DNA of 64,000 nt from Hybos culiciformis (Eukaryota; Arthropoda; Insecta; Diptera; Hybotidae): NCBI GenBank assembly GCA_964007475.1, contig OZ023273.1, positions 82,624,598 through 82,688,597 of the forward strand, in the 5' to 3' direction. The notes beneath the pieces are model-generated. The model saw nothing but the letters and a program-made list of their open reading frames with translations. It was not told where the DNA came from and ran no database searches. The position numbers and the translations under genes are program-made. This document shows positions 12,451-23,954 of this stretch, piece by piece. Position 1 is the first letter of the stretch; the number at the start of each line of letters is the position of its first letter.

Positions 12451-12600
12451 AGCCCTTTTTTCACGATCCAAGTACACTTTGTCCAAATCGACTTTGCCGC
12501 TCTTTTTGATCGTGTAAGCAAGGTGTCAAAGTCAACTTGGTTCAACTTCTTTGATCAAAGTAACTTGGGCAAAGTGTACTTGGATCGTGAGAACCGGGCT
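12451..12600. mobile_element. Small hairpin MITE, PIF/Harbinger-like
   Basis: A 150-bp near-palindrome. The left arm (AGCCCTTTTTTCACGATCC then AAGTACACTTTG) is the complement of the right arm ending GGATCGTGAGAACCGGGCT. It is flanked by TTA at 12448-12450 and 12601-12603. No coding capacity; it would fold into a long hairpin if transcribed. Confidence 0.85.
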
Positions 12601-12603
12601 TTA

Positions 12604-13338
12604 GGGGTCAAAATTTTAATTTTGTAATGACAATAATTTGGGAAATTGGTAATAAAATAGTCCTGATTTCGGCACATTTTAAAAACTTCGGGCTACAGGC
12701 CTGAAATAGAACATTTGCCATCTAATTACTGACTTGTATTCAATTCCAAATCTTTAAGAGTATTCAAAATTTTATTCAAATGGAGGTCAATTAATCATGG
12801 AAGATGTGTCGAAAAAAAAATGGTTAAAACGTCCTAAAGATCGATTGAAATCTTTGCTAAATTTCATTAAAAAATAAAATACAAAACATTATTCTTATTA
12901 AATTAAGTATATGCAACACTCGCACTTGAAAGCCTTGGAATCGATGGCTCATCATTTTTTTTTTCGGAATCCTTCCTTAGTTATATTTAGAAACTGAAGT
13001 TAAAATTCTGTACGAAAATAGTTGATTGGGAGCTTTGAAGATCATATTTAAAACCATTAACTATTTTTAACACTGAGAAAAATACCTTTACATTAATTTT
13101 GTACTTCAATGAAATAGATTTTTTCTTTAAAACTAACATAAGAATAAAAAATTCAATCTAATAATAATATACAATTCATATATAAATCAAACAAAGAAAA
13201 ATAAGTTTATTTACATTTCTTAAAATAACTAATGTATAAATATATGAATATCTATTAATGAATCATCTGTAGGTATGAAAGAACTATTTTAATTAATTTT
13301 AAATTTCATTTCAATAACTTATAACTTATAACATTATG
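12604..13338. other. AT-rich intergenic DNA, possibly the 3' untranslated end of the adjacent LINE
   Basis: No reading frame of interest. The minus-strand LINE ends its open frame at 13339, so some of this may be its 3' UTR, but I cannot see a poly(A) tail or target duplication. Confidence 0.4.
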
Positions 13339-15888
13339 TTAAAAATGCAAGTTCATGAACTTCCTTAAAATATTTTTAAACACTAATCTAGAATAATGAA
13401 AATCAAGCACATCAAAACACACATTTAAATTTCTTAAACAATTTGAAATAGGCTCAAAGAATCCATAATTAGTTCTATGAAAAGGAACATATAATATTGG
13501 AGTTGTTCTTAGACCTCGTCTAGGTACTACAAAAGAGAATAAACTTAGTAGCTCATGGCTGTTAATATTATTGTTTATTATATCATATGCAAACATAATA
13601 CTTATAGCTTTGCGCCTAAAGTCCAGTGTCTCTAAATTAATTAATTTATATTTGTCAACATATGGAGAAATATGAGGTTCAAAATTTAGAGAACGCAAAG
13701 CGTATCTCAAAAATTTTTTTTGAACTCTTTCAATTTTACTTATATGTGTGTGTAGTAAGGTATCCAAACAACTACAGCATATTCTAAGTGTACCCTTACT
13801 AACGAGGTGTATACTGCTTTGAATTCACCAGAATTTCGCTTGACAAATCCCAACATTGAGTATGATTTAGAAATAATCATTTCAATATGATTTGTAAACG
13901 TTAAATCGTAGTTAAAAACAATACCCAAATCTTTAATCTGCTTCAGACGATTTATACTCAGATTATTAAGCGAATATCCAAAAAATATTGCATATTTCGA
14001 TTTATAGTAAGATACTACATTACATTTATTTATATTTAATAAGATTTTTTTTTTTTGCACCACAGATCTAAATTTTCAAGATCTTTTTGTAATAAAGCGC
14101 AATCCTCTAATTTTTAGATTGTAGTAAATAACTTAAGATCGTCAGCAAATATTAAACAATTGCATTTCATAAAATTTGAACAGACATCATTTATGAAAAT
14201 GATAAAAACAATGGATCTAAGTCAGTACCCTGAGCAACACCTGAGTTCATACTTATAACATAATTGGACACAAAGCCCTCAATCATTACTACATGTTTCC
14301 TATTTTTCAAGTAAGATTTTACCTATTCTAAAAATAAAAAATGGAAGCCAAGCGCCAAGTTTAAGTATTAATAGATCATGATTCACCCTATCAAATGTTT
14401 TCGCAAAATCAGTATAAATACAATCTATCTGCAGACTTGATTCAATTTTATTTAAAGAATAATTAAGGAAGGACACTAAGTTTGTTACACATGACCTTCC
14501 TTTCAAAAAACCATGCTGTTGAGGACAGATATGATTTTTAATTTCGAAATAAAGTCTTTCTTTAATTACTGCTTCAAATATCTTCCCAAATACTGGAATT
14601 TTAACAATACTGCGGTAATTTTCAACCCGCAGTTTGGATCCAGATATAAAAATAGGTTTAATAGACGAAATCTTCCAAATATCTAGAAAAAATCCCTCTG
14701 CAAGAGACTTATTAATCATATATTTGAAGGGTTCAACAAATACACCAGCAAATCTCTTAATTATTGCTGGAGTAATATTATCTAAACATGTAGCAAAGCT
14801 ATCACCAAGGACAACCATAGAACCCAGATCGTAAATGGATAATAAACTATAATCGATATTATTAGAATTGTCCTCAACAAATAAGGATTGAAAATATCTG
14901 GCAAACAGTTCACAAGTAGATTGCAAATTTCTAGCCACTTCATTATAATAACTTATTCCTAAAGTATATTCAGTGCATCTTCTAAGTTTATTTATGTAAG
15001 TCCAGAAAGATTTGGAATTTTTTTTTATATACAATTCAGTATTCCATATAAATTGGCGATAAAGAAATGCATTAAGAAACTCATATTCTTTACGAAATAT
15101 GATAAAGACAATTCTATCTTCATTTAAATTTGATTTTTTAAATTTCTTATGTGCGTTATTTCGTGCATTGTTGAGTGAGAGGAGTCTTTGATTCCTCCAC
15201 GGCAAAGAAAAATTACTTTTAATACTTTTCTTTGGGACAAAACGTTCAAAAGAAGTAAATAATTTTGACCTAAATAATTCATAGCAATCATGTAAACTTA
15301 AACCCTTAAAATCGTTCATAGAAATAGATGAATATAAATAGTCATACATGTCTTTAAAGTTACTATTTTCAAAATCATACTTAGTATCATTAGCTAAATT
15401 TAATTCAATAAAATCAATACAATTAAGCTTTAATAAAATTGGAGGATGATAATAATCAGCATTTACTAAAAAATATTCACTTTTTTCAATTTTAAAAGAT
15501 AAATTTTCAGGAACATAAATTAAATCCAAAATTTTTTCTGCCAAATAACCAAAAGAATTAATTTGAATCATTCCATGTGATGCAAATGAATCAATTAACA
15601 ATGATTCAAAATCCCTTGTAATATTATATGGAATTATAATATTATCATCCGCATTATATTTCCAAACTAGCTTACTTAAATTAAAATACAACAATAAGCA
15701 TTCATCTTATTATGATTCTCAATTATAAAATAACATTTTTAATATGATTTAAATAACAATTGAATCTATCATCAAAATACCACCACCGTAGCGTTGGCCT
15801 AAATTTTCATACTTTCTATCACATATAAATATAGAAAACATGGATTCATCAAAATATTCAGATGAGAGAATATTACGATGAAACCAAG
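13339..15888 (-). pseudogene. LINE ORF2: end of endonuclease, reverse transcriptase, C-terminal domain
   Basis: This would be the polyprotein that nicks target DNA and reverse-transcribes the LINE RNA. A segment at 14300-15694 reads through a linker into the reverse transcriptase fingers and palm (ENYRSIVKIPVFGKIFEAV, then QHGFLKGRSC and YTDFAKTFDRVNHDLL). The catalytic Asp pair is in FADDLKLF near 14120-14140, in a different frame, so there is a shift between 14064 and 14300. The C-terminal part (13339-14063) carries RRGLRTTPILYVPF and RTNYGF, usual for this LINE group. Endonuclease residues between 15695 and 15888 contain YGGGILM, but the expected central part of that domain is missing. Confidence 0.85.
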
Positions 15889-16163
15889 AAGGGCCGGTCC
15901 TGCTATATGTGCATGATGTGCACTTGCACAGGGCGCCTAACGAATAGGGCGCCAATCGATTTGTAGTCAAGAACATGCAAATCCATTCGAAATTGACTAC
16001 TGTGCTACTGTTCACAAAAAAACTCTACCCAGAAAAAAATCAACACAGTATACAATTTTTTTTGTATACCGTGATCAAATTGCACATTGTATAATGTGCA
16101 AATAAGAATTCAGCATATAATAAAATCAACATAGTATTTATGTAAATATTTTTTTTTGGTATA

Positions 16164-16815
16164 CACTAGGTAGAAAAAGTCTGCGTACGGGCTCGTTTCT
16201 TATTTTTTGTTCAACATGTTCCCAGTTTTTGATGTCATTTAAAAGTCATGAAAAAAGTTTTTTTGTGAAAACATTTTTTTTTTTTCAAAATTTAAATTTT
16301 GAGAAATAATATCAATTTTTTGAACTGTCTGAGTACAGCCTGTTTCAATGCCGCGTCTCAGAAATTAACTAGTAATCTCATTTGAAACGCAATTGAATGT
16401 AAATAATTTGCGCCATATAATTTTATCTGTACGATAAGGTAAAGTATCAAAAATAGTCTTTGAAAGTCATAGGAATAGCTTAGAACTGCTGGAAAATAGG
16501 TTAGAACTTAGAACCGCTTCTTTTTATGATTTTCAAAGGCGATTTTTGACACTTTCACTTATCGTAGGGATAAAATTATATGGCGCAAAATTATCTACAT
16601 TCAATTGCCTTTCAAATGGCATCATTAGTTAATTTTTGAGACGCGGCATTAAAACCGGCTGTACGCAGACTTTTTCAAAAATTGATATTTCTCAAAATTT
16701 AAATTTTGATAAAAATTTTTTTTTACAGAGTCCTTTTAAATGACATCAAAAACTGGGAACATGTGGAACAAAAAATAAGAAAACGAGCCCGTACGCAGAC
16801 TTTTTCTACCTAGTG
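16164..16815. mobile_element. Foldback MITE of Tc1/mariner type
   Basis: Tips CACTAGGTAGAAAAAGTCTG and its complement lie next to TA at 16162-16163 and 16816-16817. Almost the whole 652 bp is palindromic, with arms of about 300 bp around a centre near 16490. The motif GTACGCAGACTTTTT recurs internally near 16660, suggesting repeated transposase-binding sites. Inserted in the hAT element. Confidence 0.88.
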
Positions 16816-16894
16816 TATGTATATTTATTTGAGGACTAGCACTAGACCTACTGGGAATACCTCGTTAAAAAAAGCGCTTTAGTATAGTCTACTT

Positions 16895-17440
16895 CAGACT
16901 TCAAACTGCGGCTCTTGAGCCGCATGCGGCTCATAACATAAATTTATGCGGCTCCGGAAATCACTTTTTTTTTACACTGCATTCGGCTCGAAGAACAATT
17001 CTGACAAATTTTTTTTTTCACCCGGCCTAAACTTTTTTCATTCTAAACTACAAATAAAGAATTTTCTTGCACCCTAAACTACAAATCAAGAATTTTTTTT
17101 CCACTGTAAACTACAAATAAAGAATTTTTATTATTTTGTAAAAATAAACATCGAGTTTCAATGACGGACGAGAATTGAACAAATCAATTAAGGGTGTCAT
17201 CATTAAAATTACAATTAATTTTGAAGAATTATATATTTTGAAGAATGTATATAAAATTCATAATTAGAAATCAAAATTATTGTTTTATTTATTTTTAATA
17301 TTTTAAAACGGTATATAAATCAAAAATTAAATATATTGATTTTCTTATATACATTTATAATTATTAAAAAAATTTGCGGCTCTTTAATTTTTGATATTTC
17401 TTAAAATTTGCTCGCTTATGTTTTGGGTTGCCCAGGCCTG
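16895..17440. mobile_element. Second hAT MITE nested in the hAT element
   Basis: Begins CAGACTTCAAACTGCGGCTC and ends GGGTTGCCCAGGCCTG. Target duplication GTCTACTT (16887-16894) and GTCTACCT (17441-17448), 7 of 8 identical. Sub-terminal GCGGCTC motifs near both ends. No coding potential. Confidence 0.8.
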
Positions 17441-17546
17441 GTCTACCTCAATGGTGACGTGAAAATGACTTATACTATGCTTATGGGCGCAATTTTCAAA
17501 ATCGGCACAGGGCGCAGAATCAGCTAGGACCGGGCCTGAAGCCAAG

Positions 17547-17700
17547 TTTCAGTTAACGAAATTATATCAACATCAATAACATTCAATGAAGAGACAAAAT
17601 CATGTTTTTTTGTCCTCAAACTTCTTACGTTCTAATAATACAAACAAATGCAATTAATATTATTTCTTGCACGCGACAAATTAAGAGATTCTGAATGCGA
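17547..17700 (-). pseudogene. LINE ORF2 N-terminal endonuclease fragment
   Basis: On the minus strand the peptide NVRSLRTKKHDF...DVDIISLTETW is the start of an APE-type LINE endonuclease, with the catalytic Glu in LTETW. It stops where the hAT element begins and continues beyond it at 15888. Confidence 0.8.
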
Positions 17701-17882
17701 CAAATGAGATGAATTATTATTTGTATCAATTATTGAGAAATAGTAGAAGAAAAATACCATTTGTAGGAATACAATTAAAATTATTATCTATAACAAAACT
17801 GTTATCATTAAAATTTGTTATGCCTATTTCAACAAAATTACCAATTAGTTTTTTGTCTTCCGAAATTCAAAATCCTTCACTT

Positions 17883-18590
17883 TTATTCCATTCGGCCAAA
17901 ACGATAAACACATAACTCATCATAATGAATATGTGGTATAAAAATATTGAATGCAACAGATGTATAATATAACAAAACAACATTCTTCTTCACCAATTTG
18001 AAGCATTTCAGATATTTAACTTCAATTTTAATTTTATTTGATAAAAATGCCAATTTCATTTCATTCGATGTTTCAGGACCAAATCTCGACGCATAAATCC
18101 ACTTTCCTTCTGCGACAACCGCAAAAACAAAATCAGCGGTTTCACATTGACTAACTATGAATGCATCAGAAGATTTTGAAGAGTTTGATTTTTCCTTCTT
18201 ATTTCTAGCTTTGTTCTTTTTAACTGATTTTGGAACAACATTATTTCCAGATTCAGAATCATTAGCCTTTTGTGGAATCATTAGCCTTTTCTAGGAACTT
18301 CAGTAGATTTATCATTTAGCGTCCCAACATTTTCATCTTGAAATTTTGATAATAATAATTTGAGATCATTAACCTCTTCAACAAGTTTAATCATTATTTC
18401 ATTAATATTTTTAACCCAGTTGCAGCATTGATTACAAAACCAACACAAATTTTGACTTTTTTGATTAATCAATTTAAGTGTATCTTCAGTTATGTGCTCT
18501 GCGCGCAATCAAAACAGAAAGATCCATTGCATGTTGCACCACATTTAACAAAATTTCCGCTCAATTGTTTCTTGCATCCAGTACACACCA
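17883..18590 (-). pseudogene. LINE ORF1-like protein with a Cys-rich finger, frameshifted
   Basis: ORF1 proteins bind LINE RNA. The N-terminal part encodes a Cys-rich module (CTGCKKQLSGNF...CGATCNGSFCFDC) resembling the PHD-type finger of CR1-group ORF1 proteins. A one-base shift then leads into LCWFCNQCCNWVKN and a short possible coiled coil (VEEVNDLKLLLSKF). After another shift at 18281 a Lys/Ser-rich stretch is followed by a folded-looking C-terminal region to 17883. No good start codon is visible upstream of the first Cys, so the 5' end is probably truncated. Assignment is by position and composition, not by a detailed family match. Confidence 0.6.
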
Positions 18591-18817
18591 CATAAACGAT
18601 TTATTTAAAATAAAAATATTAATTTTAAATTAATTTGTAAATTCGGTAATCAAAAAAAACACAACCGTACGGTATTATTAATGAAATGATAATACTACCC
18701 TATTTCATATGTATTGATCCATTTGAATATTTGATAATTTTCGTTTAATAATATATCAATTTTTTTTAATATTCATATGGTTATATTAATTCAATTAAAA
18801 AAAAAAAAAATTATATT

Positions 18818-19009
18818 ATTGAGACCCTATGGGGTGAAATTATAAAAAAATCAAGAAGAGACCCAACGCGAAATGTTGGAGCTTTAAAAGTAAAGTTGCA
18901 AAACATTTGGAATTCTTCTACCACACAATTTTGTAGGAGCCTTGTTTCTACCATGCCTAAGAGGTTGGAGGCAGTTCTGAAGGCAAAAGGCGACGTAACA
19001 AAGTTTTAA
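18818..19009 (+). pseudogene. C-terminal fragment of a Tc1-like transposase
   Basis: 64 codons in one open frame ending in TAA. It begins IETLWGEI, where the Glu is the third catalytic residue of the DDE core, and ends with the typical tail MPKRLEAVLKAKGDVTKF. The parallel tail of the other Tc1 element (window 1701-1760) reads VQAVIRVKGDVTQY, so the two are related but different families. The first two catalytic Asp residues are absent. Confidence 0.88.
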
Positions 19010-19077
19010 ATCCCCTTCAACAATTCATATGAAACGACGGCTATTTTTTTTTTTTTTGATTTTTTTCTATTTATAGA

Positions 19078-19080
<3 letters not shown>

Positions 19081-19126
<46 letters not shown>
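19081..19126 (+). repeat. (TA)n microsatellite followed by a T run
   Basis: About 20 TA units next to a run of about 19 T. It sits where the left end of the piggyBac element should be and probably marks the lost border. Confidence 0.95.
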
Positions 19127-19144
<18 letters not shown>

Positions 19145-19149
19145 TAATT

Positions 19150-20588
19150 GAATTAATATAATTAATATAATAAATCCCACTGACCAACCACCAGTCCGCC
19201 CGCCCGCCATTGCCAGGAAGAGCTTTGCTTATCCATTCCTTTGCCACATCATGTAAAAACACCTTATGCTTTTTTTTTGAATGTGGATTTAATACTTTAA
19301 AAACTCTAAACGCATTAAATAACGCACAATTGATCAAAAACATAACAGCTCGTTTCTTCCATTTTTTGGTACGACGCACAATCGAGTAATACGATAAGTA
19401 TTGGTCAGCGCGATCAACACCTTTCATGTATTTATTATAATCAATCACGCATATTGGCTTCCAAATTCTTTGTTTTGTTGCCCAGTCAATATTATGGCTT
19501 TCCGCAATGTCAGCTGAATGTATAGTTGAAATCATTCGGACTGTTCTTTTTGTTTGCCAACATTGTAATAAAATATTTTGGCGGCGACGAAATATAGATT
19601 CCCCCCTAGTTTACGATTTTTCAAACAACTGGGAAGGCCTCTGTTTACCCGAATAATGCCGCAAGCCCGAAAACTATTCTGTAAAAGTAATTCACAAATG
19701 GCAACACTATTGTAATAATTGTCCATGTATATGTGATGCCATAAGTTGGAATAGGGTTCAAGCAGATTTAAAATTGTTTCCTGCAAACGACTTCCTTCAG
19801 TACACAGTACATGCGAAAATTACAAATGTATCCCGTTTTAGCTTCACACACCATTCTTATAAGTAAACCATACTTTATAATTTTTGATGCATTATAAACT
19901 TTAAATGACAAACGGCCCCTTCATGACATGATGCTCTCATCCAGTGACAACTCTCTCTCTGGCTTATAAACCGCCTGAAATTTAGGTAAGAAGTAAGATA
20001 TAATCGGTCGGATTTTTTTCAGATGATCTCTGTCATCTTTGTCATCATTATTGGAGAAATGCCACGCATACCATATCTGTCTAAATCTATCCCTGCTCGT
20101 TACTTCCGCGAAAATGGGAGTTCTGATAGTTTGATCTGTAGACCAATATTCGTCTCTTGTATCTTTACGAACTCGTCCCATTAGGAGAAGTAGTCCGAGC
20201 ATTTTTTTTAAATCTACCACATTCACATCCATCCACTTCACAGATTTCGCTCTTTCTCGAAATTCGCGATACCGATTGGTTTCCGTTGCCATATATTCAA
20301 ATAAGTAATCTCCAATAAATAGCTTAACCACATCTATTACACTTTCTGAATTATCTGGCATTACAAAAACTCCACTTTGTCCTAGGAATTGTTCAATAAT
20401 TGGTACATCATCAGTTGTTGACCAATCAAGAGCTTCGTCATCACTGTCTTCGGAGTCGATAGATGATGGTATTGGCAAAACTCGATTTCTTCTAGGTCGA
20501 AATAATTCCTCGTCACTTTCACTGTCTAAATCAGAAAATTCTGCGACAAGTCATCTGCATATACATCATTATCACTATTAGAATCCAT
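19150..20588 (-). pseudogene. piggyBac transposase, degenerate
   Basis: This would cut and paste at TTAA. From the ATG at 20588 an acidic N-terminus (MDSNSDNDVYADD) is followed after a one-base shift by ESDEELFRPRRNR and the core at 19921-20478. The three catalytic Asp regions are recognisable: LSLDESIM near 19930, YMDNYYNS near 19720 and YMKGVDRADQYL near 19430. Lesions include TGA for an expected Trp directly after the first catalytic block (19921-19923), a small insertion near 19805, a frameshift near 19535 and loss of the Cys-rich C-terminus, replaced by poly-Lys and Ile/Tyr repeats read from the microsatellite. Confidence 0.88.
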
Positions 20589-21029
20589 TGTCTTTGAATA
20601 ACAAAATTTAAATAAATTTATACCGCTTTAAAAAGCACGGTTATAAATTTTATATTATTATTTCACTCTTATTGCTCTTTATGAAAACGATCTTATAAAT
20701 AATATTTTAAACGATATTTTAAAAATTCTCTCTCAGGGAACGAAAAAATAAAAATTAATTATTTCACTGCCAATAGCGATTTTTTTTGGTTTTTATTTTC
20801 TGTACCTAGTAAAAATCGAAAAAATTTTTTTTTTTTTTACTGCCTAACAAAATGTTCTACAAGAAGTGAAATAAATAAATAAACAAAAATATTTCCTTCC
20901 CAAAGAGCGTAATTTATTGTCCGTTTTTTTTATTTTTATTTTGGGAGCAAAAACATTTTTTTTTAATTTCGTTCCCAAAGAGCGATTTTTAATAATTATT
21001 TTTTATTTCCTTTGCAAAGAATGGAGCGA

Positions 21030-21410
21030 AGGAGTAAAAAAATAAAATTATTAGAAAGTATTAGAAAAATACGAGTTGTGCTGAGAATGCGGACTCTACG
21101 AACTCTTGTGGCTTTATGAATTTACACTAAATGAAAAGTCGGAAACAAAATATTATAAGACCTGTGTAAATGAAAAATAAACATTCGCCAGAAAGAATTA
21201 GAGAGCCTCCAGACGACAAATATTTCGAAAACTGTCAAACCATCAAAGAAATTGAAACATTATATACCTATTTCCAAAAGGCTAATATACAAACCACCAT
21301 AATAAAAGAAGTTCGGAAATATGAACCTAGTATAAGCAGAGAACAATATGCCATAACCCTGAAATACTGAAAGGTGGGTAAAAATACGCAAAGGTTGTAT
21401 CAACCGCCTA
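21030..21410 (+). other. Coding-like segment of unknown origin inside the piggyBac element
   Basis: Two overlapping frames have protein-like composition: one near 21060-21160 (ECGLYELLWLYEFTLNEK) and one at 21170-21370 (starting MKNKHSPERIREPPDD). They are in different frames, as expected for a decayed gene fragment. I do not recognise the family. It could be captured host sequence or chance, and its GC content is slightly above its surroundings. Confidence 0.3.
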
Positions 21411-21780
21411 CACAATATCAACGTTACATGTATCTCTTTCTGCGAGCTGCTCCACTAATACACTAAAAACATACATCATCGCATAAAACGAATTTGTGGA
21501 GACACGTGGCTGCGAGGAATATTATTGGTTAAAATATAGATGGACGGAATTTCCCTTGTGTCACTTAAAATTACTTATTTTAAACGGGTACTAATACCTG
21601 TCCCGCTTTTAAACGGCAATCCTCGCAACGAGTAGAAATACCTGCCCCGCTTATAATGTGTTAATAACCATATGAATATTGGTTTTGTTTTATGCATACA
21701 AATATTGTTAGAAAAGATATATTATTGAAAGAAAATTATCAAATATTCAAATGGATCAATACATATGAAATAGGGTAGTA

Positions 21781-22182
21781 TATATTTATTTTTTTTTATT
21801 GACGGGTTTATAATTGAACAATGGAACAATGGACACAGTTGAACATAACATATTATTATACCGATTAAATGAGATGGATATTTGATTAAGCAATTATTTG
21901 ATATAAAGCAACTTATTAGAATTTGCGATATCAGTATTAGATTTGACATTAAATTTATTATGTAAAATAAACAATAATCAATAAGTAAGGCTAAAAACAA
22001 AATATTCCGTCTTCGCCGATGATAATTGTTTAATATAAAGAGTCACAAACAAAAAATTCCTCAGAATGTATTATTAATAATTATTTAAAAAGATTTTTTC
22101 ATATGGAAGTGATATAGGTAACAATCTGACAAAGAAAAAACGCAAAAAATCTATTTGGTCCAAAGTTTGTAGAAAATTAGAG
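21781..22182. other. AT-rich spacer
   Basis: Between the Tc1 right end and the poly(A) tail of the next LINE. Nothing supported. Confidence 0.5.
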
Positions 22183-23954
22183 TTTTTTTTTTTTTTTTAT
22201 TAAAGTTACCAAACCACTAGGTGGGGTACCTTTTATACTTAAAGAAGTATAGATTTGGTAATGGCGACAGGAAGTTTAGACGGGATTAAAAATTGGGACA
22301 GTTAGGAGGTAATCATTTACACACTTCTTAAAGCGGCGCAAGTTAATCAAACGTCCGCCAGTGTCGGGAACAATTTTGATGGAAGAACATTCTCGAGGTG
22401 CGAACACTGCGAACTGAAAACGAATCTCCGAAGCTCGTTCTATCACATCTGCGGATTTTGAAGAAATATGGGTGTGACGTTAATTATATCAACCACATCA
22501 TCACATCACAATTTTATTATATTCTTTATTTTAAGTAATCATGTTAAACTTTCTAAATTTTCAAGTACAAATTCTTTGTACACTAGTTTCAAATAATCAA
22601 GTTTATGTCATATTAAAATGTATAAAATAAGAAGATTATTTATTAATTAATTAGTCTAAAATTGAGATTCAACAAATAAATAATGTTTTAATAAAATTAA
22701 AAAATAATTTCTTTTGTATAATTCGTTAAAGCGGTACGTGTTTGGCGTGAAAATACTTGAAGTAGAGAAAGTAGGTTCTTTACTTCCAGGGAACACGTAT
22801 CCGTTCCAACAAGATATTTATAAAAAATGGAAAGTGAACCTACATTGCGACAGTGATTGAGTGATGTTAAAGAGCTGGTGGTTTGATAATTATTGATCAA
22901 TCTAATAGCCCTTCTCTGAACTTTGTCCAGGTACTCAAGATGGGTTTTAGGAGCACCAGCCCATATATGTGAATTATATTCTAATTTCGGTCGTATGTAG
23001 GATTTGTAAATGTTTAAGAGATCAGAGAGGGAAAAGTATTGTTTACATCTTTTTAAAAAAACCTAGACATTTAGCTGCGTTTTTAGTTGTTTCGAAAATA
23101 TGAATTTTCCAGCTCAGATCTGAAGTTATTTTCGAGCCTACAATGTCAAGGTTTCCAGATTTGCCAATACTTTCACATTGGAAAGAAAATTGGGGATCAA
23201 AAGTTGACACCTTTCCAGAAACTAGGCAGCATTGAGTTTTTGATGCGTTAAACTCAACTCTACCCCGTTGTGAAATTTTGGAAAGGTCGTGATTTATGCT
23301 ATACTTTGCAGGAAATTGCGTTTAGTAGTAACAGCATTCGAAGATGCGGATTTCCTATTAACAAAATGGTAGCATGCTACCAAGTTACTGTCTTCGAAGA
23401 AGCTGTGGATGAGGTTGAGTGTTGACTGTAGAAGTTCATTAATGCAAATTAAAAAGAGGGTTGGGGAGAGAACACACCCTTGGGGTACACCGGAGGTTAT
23501 GTTGAAAATATGTGACTGGTACCCATCCACAACAGCACGAATAGAACGGCCAGACAAAAAGTTGCTGATCCAATTGACAAAGGCTGATCCAAGACCCATT
23601 GATTTAACTTTAGAAATCAAAGCCGAAGTCTTAGCTATATCCAAAGCAACAACATTGTGAAGACTGGCGTTGAGCTTGTGGGATAAATATGTTATCAGGT
23701 CACCAGGCGATCTATTCGTACGAAAACTATAGTGCTGGTCACTTACAATTCAAGGTATTTTTTAACTTTATTATTAACTAGACGAAATACCCGGCTTCGC
23801 ACGGTAGTTCCGAACTTATATTAATATCAAAACACTTTAATCTAGATTTTGTGCACTAAAAAACATAATTTCAAAATTTGTTAAATAGCCACTTCCCCGG
23901 ATCCTTAATACATCCAGTCGATTCGGATCAAACGCTATAATAATTTATCGGTAT

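Larger units (their letters stand above)
15889..17538. mobile_element. hAT element inserted in the LINE endonuclease
   Basis: The ends are AAGGGCCGGTCCTG and the complement of CAGGCCCGGTCCTAG. The 8-bp target duplication is AAACCAAG (15881-15888) and AAGCCAAG (17539-17546), one mismatch. The flanking LINE frame closes up across it (LTETW on both sides). No hAT transposase is left; most of the interior consists of two later insertions. Sub-terminal GGGCGCC motifs occur on both sides. Confidence 0.85.
13339..18595 (-). mobile_element. CR1/Jockey-type non-LTR retrotransposon, degenerate, split by a hAT nest
   Basis: Reading leftward there is an ORF1-like region (17883-18590), an APE-type endonuclease start (about 17550-17700), an insertion of 1650 bp (15889-17538), the rest of the endonuclease, a reverse transcriptase and a C-terminal domain ending at 13339. 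The first endonuclease part ends at ISLTETW and the second resumes immediately beyond the insertion. The frame is broken by several shifts and an apparent deletion in the endonuclease. No intact 5' start or 3' tail is visible. Confidence 0.85.
19127..21664 (-). mobile_element. piggyBac-like element, left end lost
   Basis: Contains a degenerate piggyBac transposase on the minus strand (19150-20588). The right border is TTAA at 21661-21664, with the tip CACATTATAAGCGGGGCAGG on the minus strand and a second GCGGGACAGGTATTAGTACC motif just inside. The matching left tip was not found; the (TA)n/poly-T tract occupies that position. The motif TTCCCAAAGAGCG occurs twice between 20880 and 20990. Confidence 0.8.
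18695..21778 (+). mobile_element. Internally deleted Tc1-like element carrying a piggyBac insertion
   Basis: The ends are inverted copies starting CTACCCTATTTCATATG and matching for about 50-60 bases (18695-18750; 21725-21778), flanked by TA at 18693-18694 and 21779-21780. An inner pair ATATTCATATGGTTAT lies at about 18770-18786 and 21664-21680. The left end abuts only the last part of a plus-strand transposase (18818-19009), so most of that gene was deleted. The right end is separated from it by a piggyBac element. Confidence 0.8.

Noticed and set aside
19071..19150. Ile/Tyr-rich C-terminus on the piggyBac frame
   Set aside because: It is read-through of the (TA)n and poly-T tract, not protein sequence.
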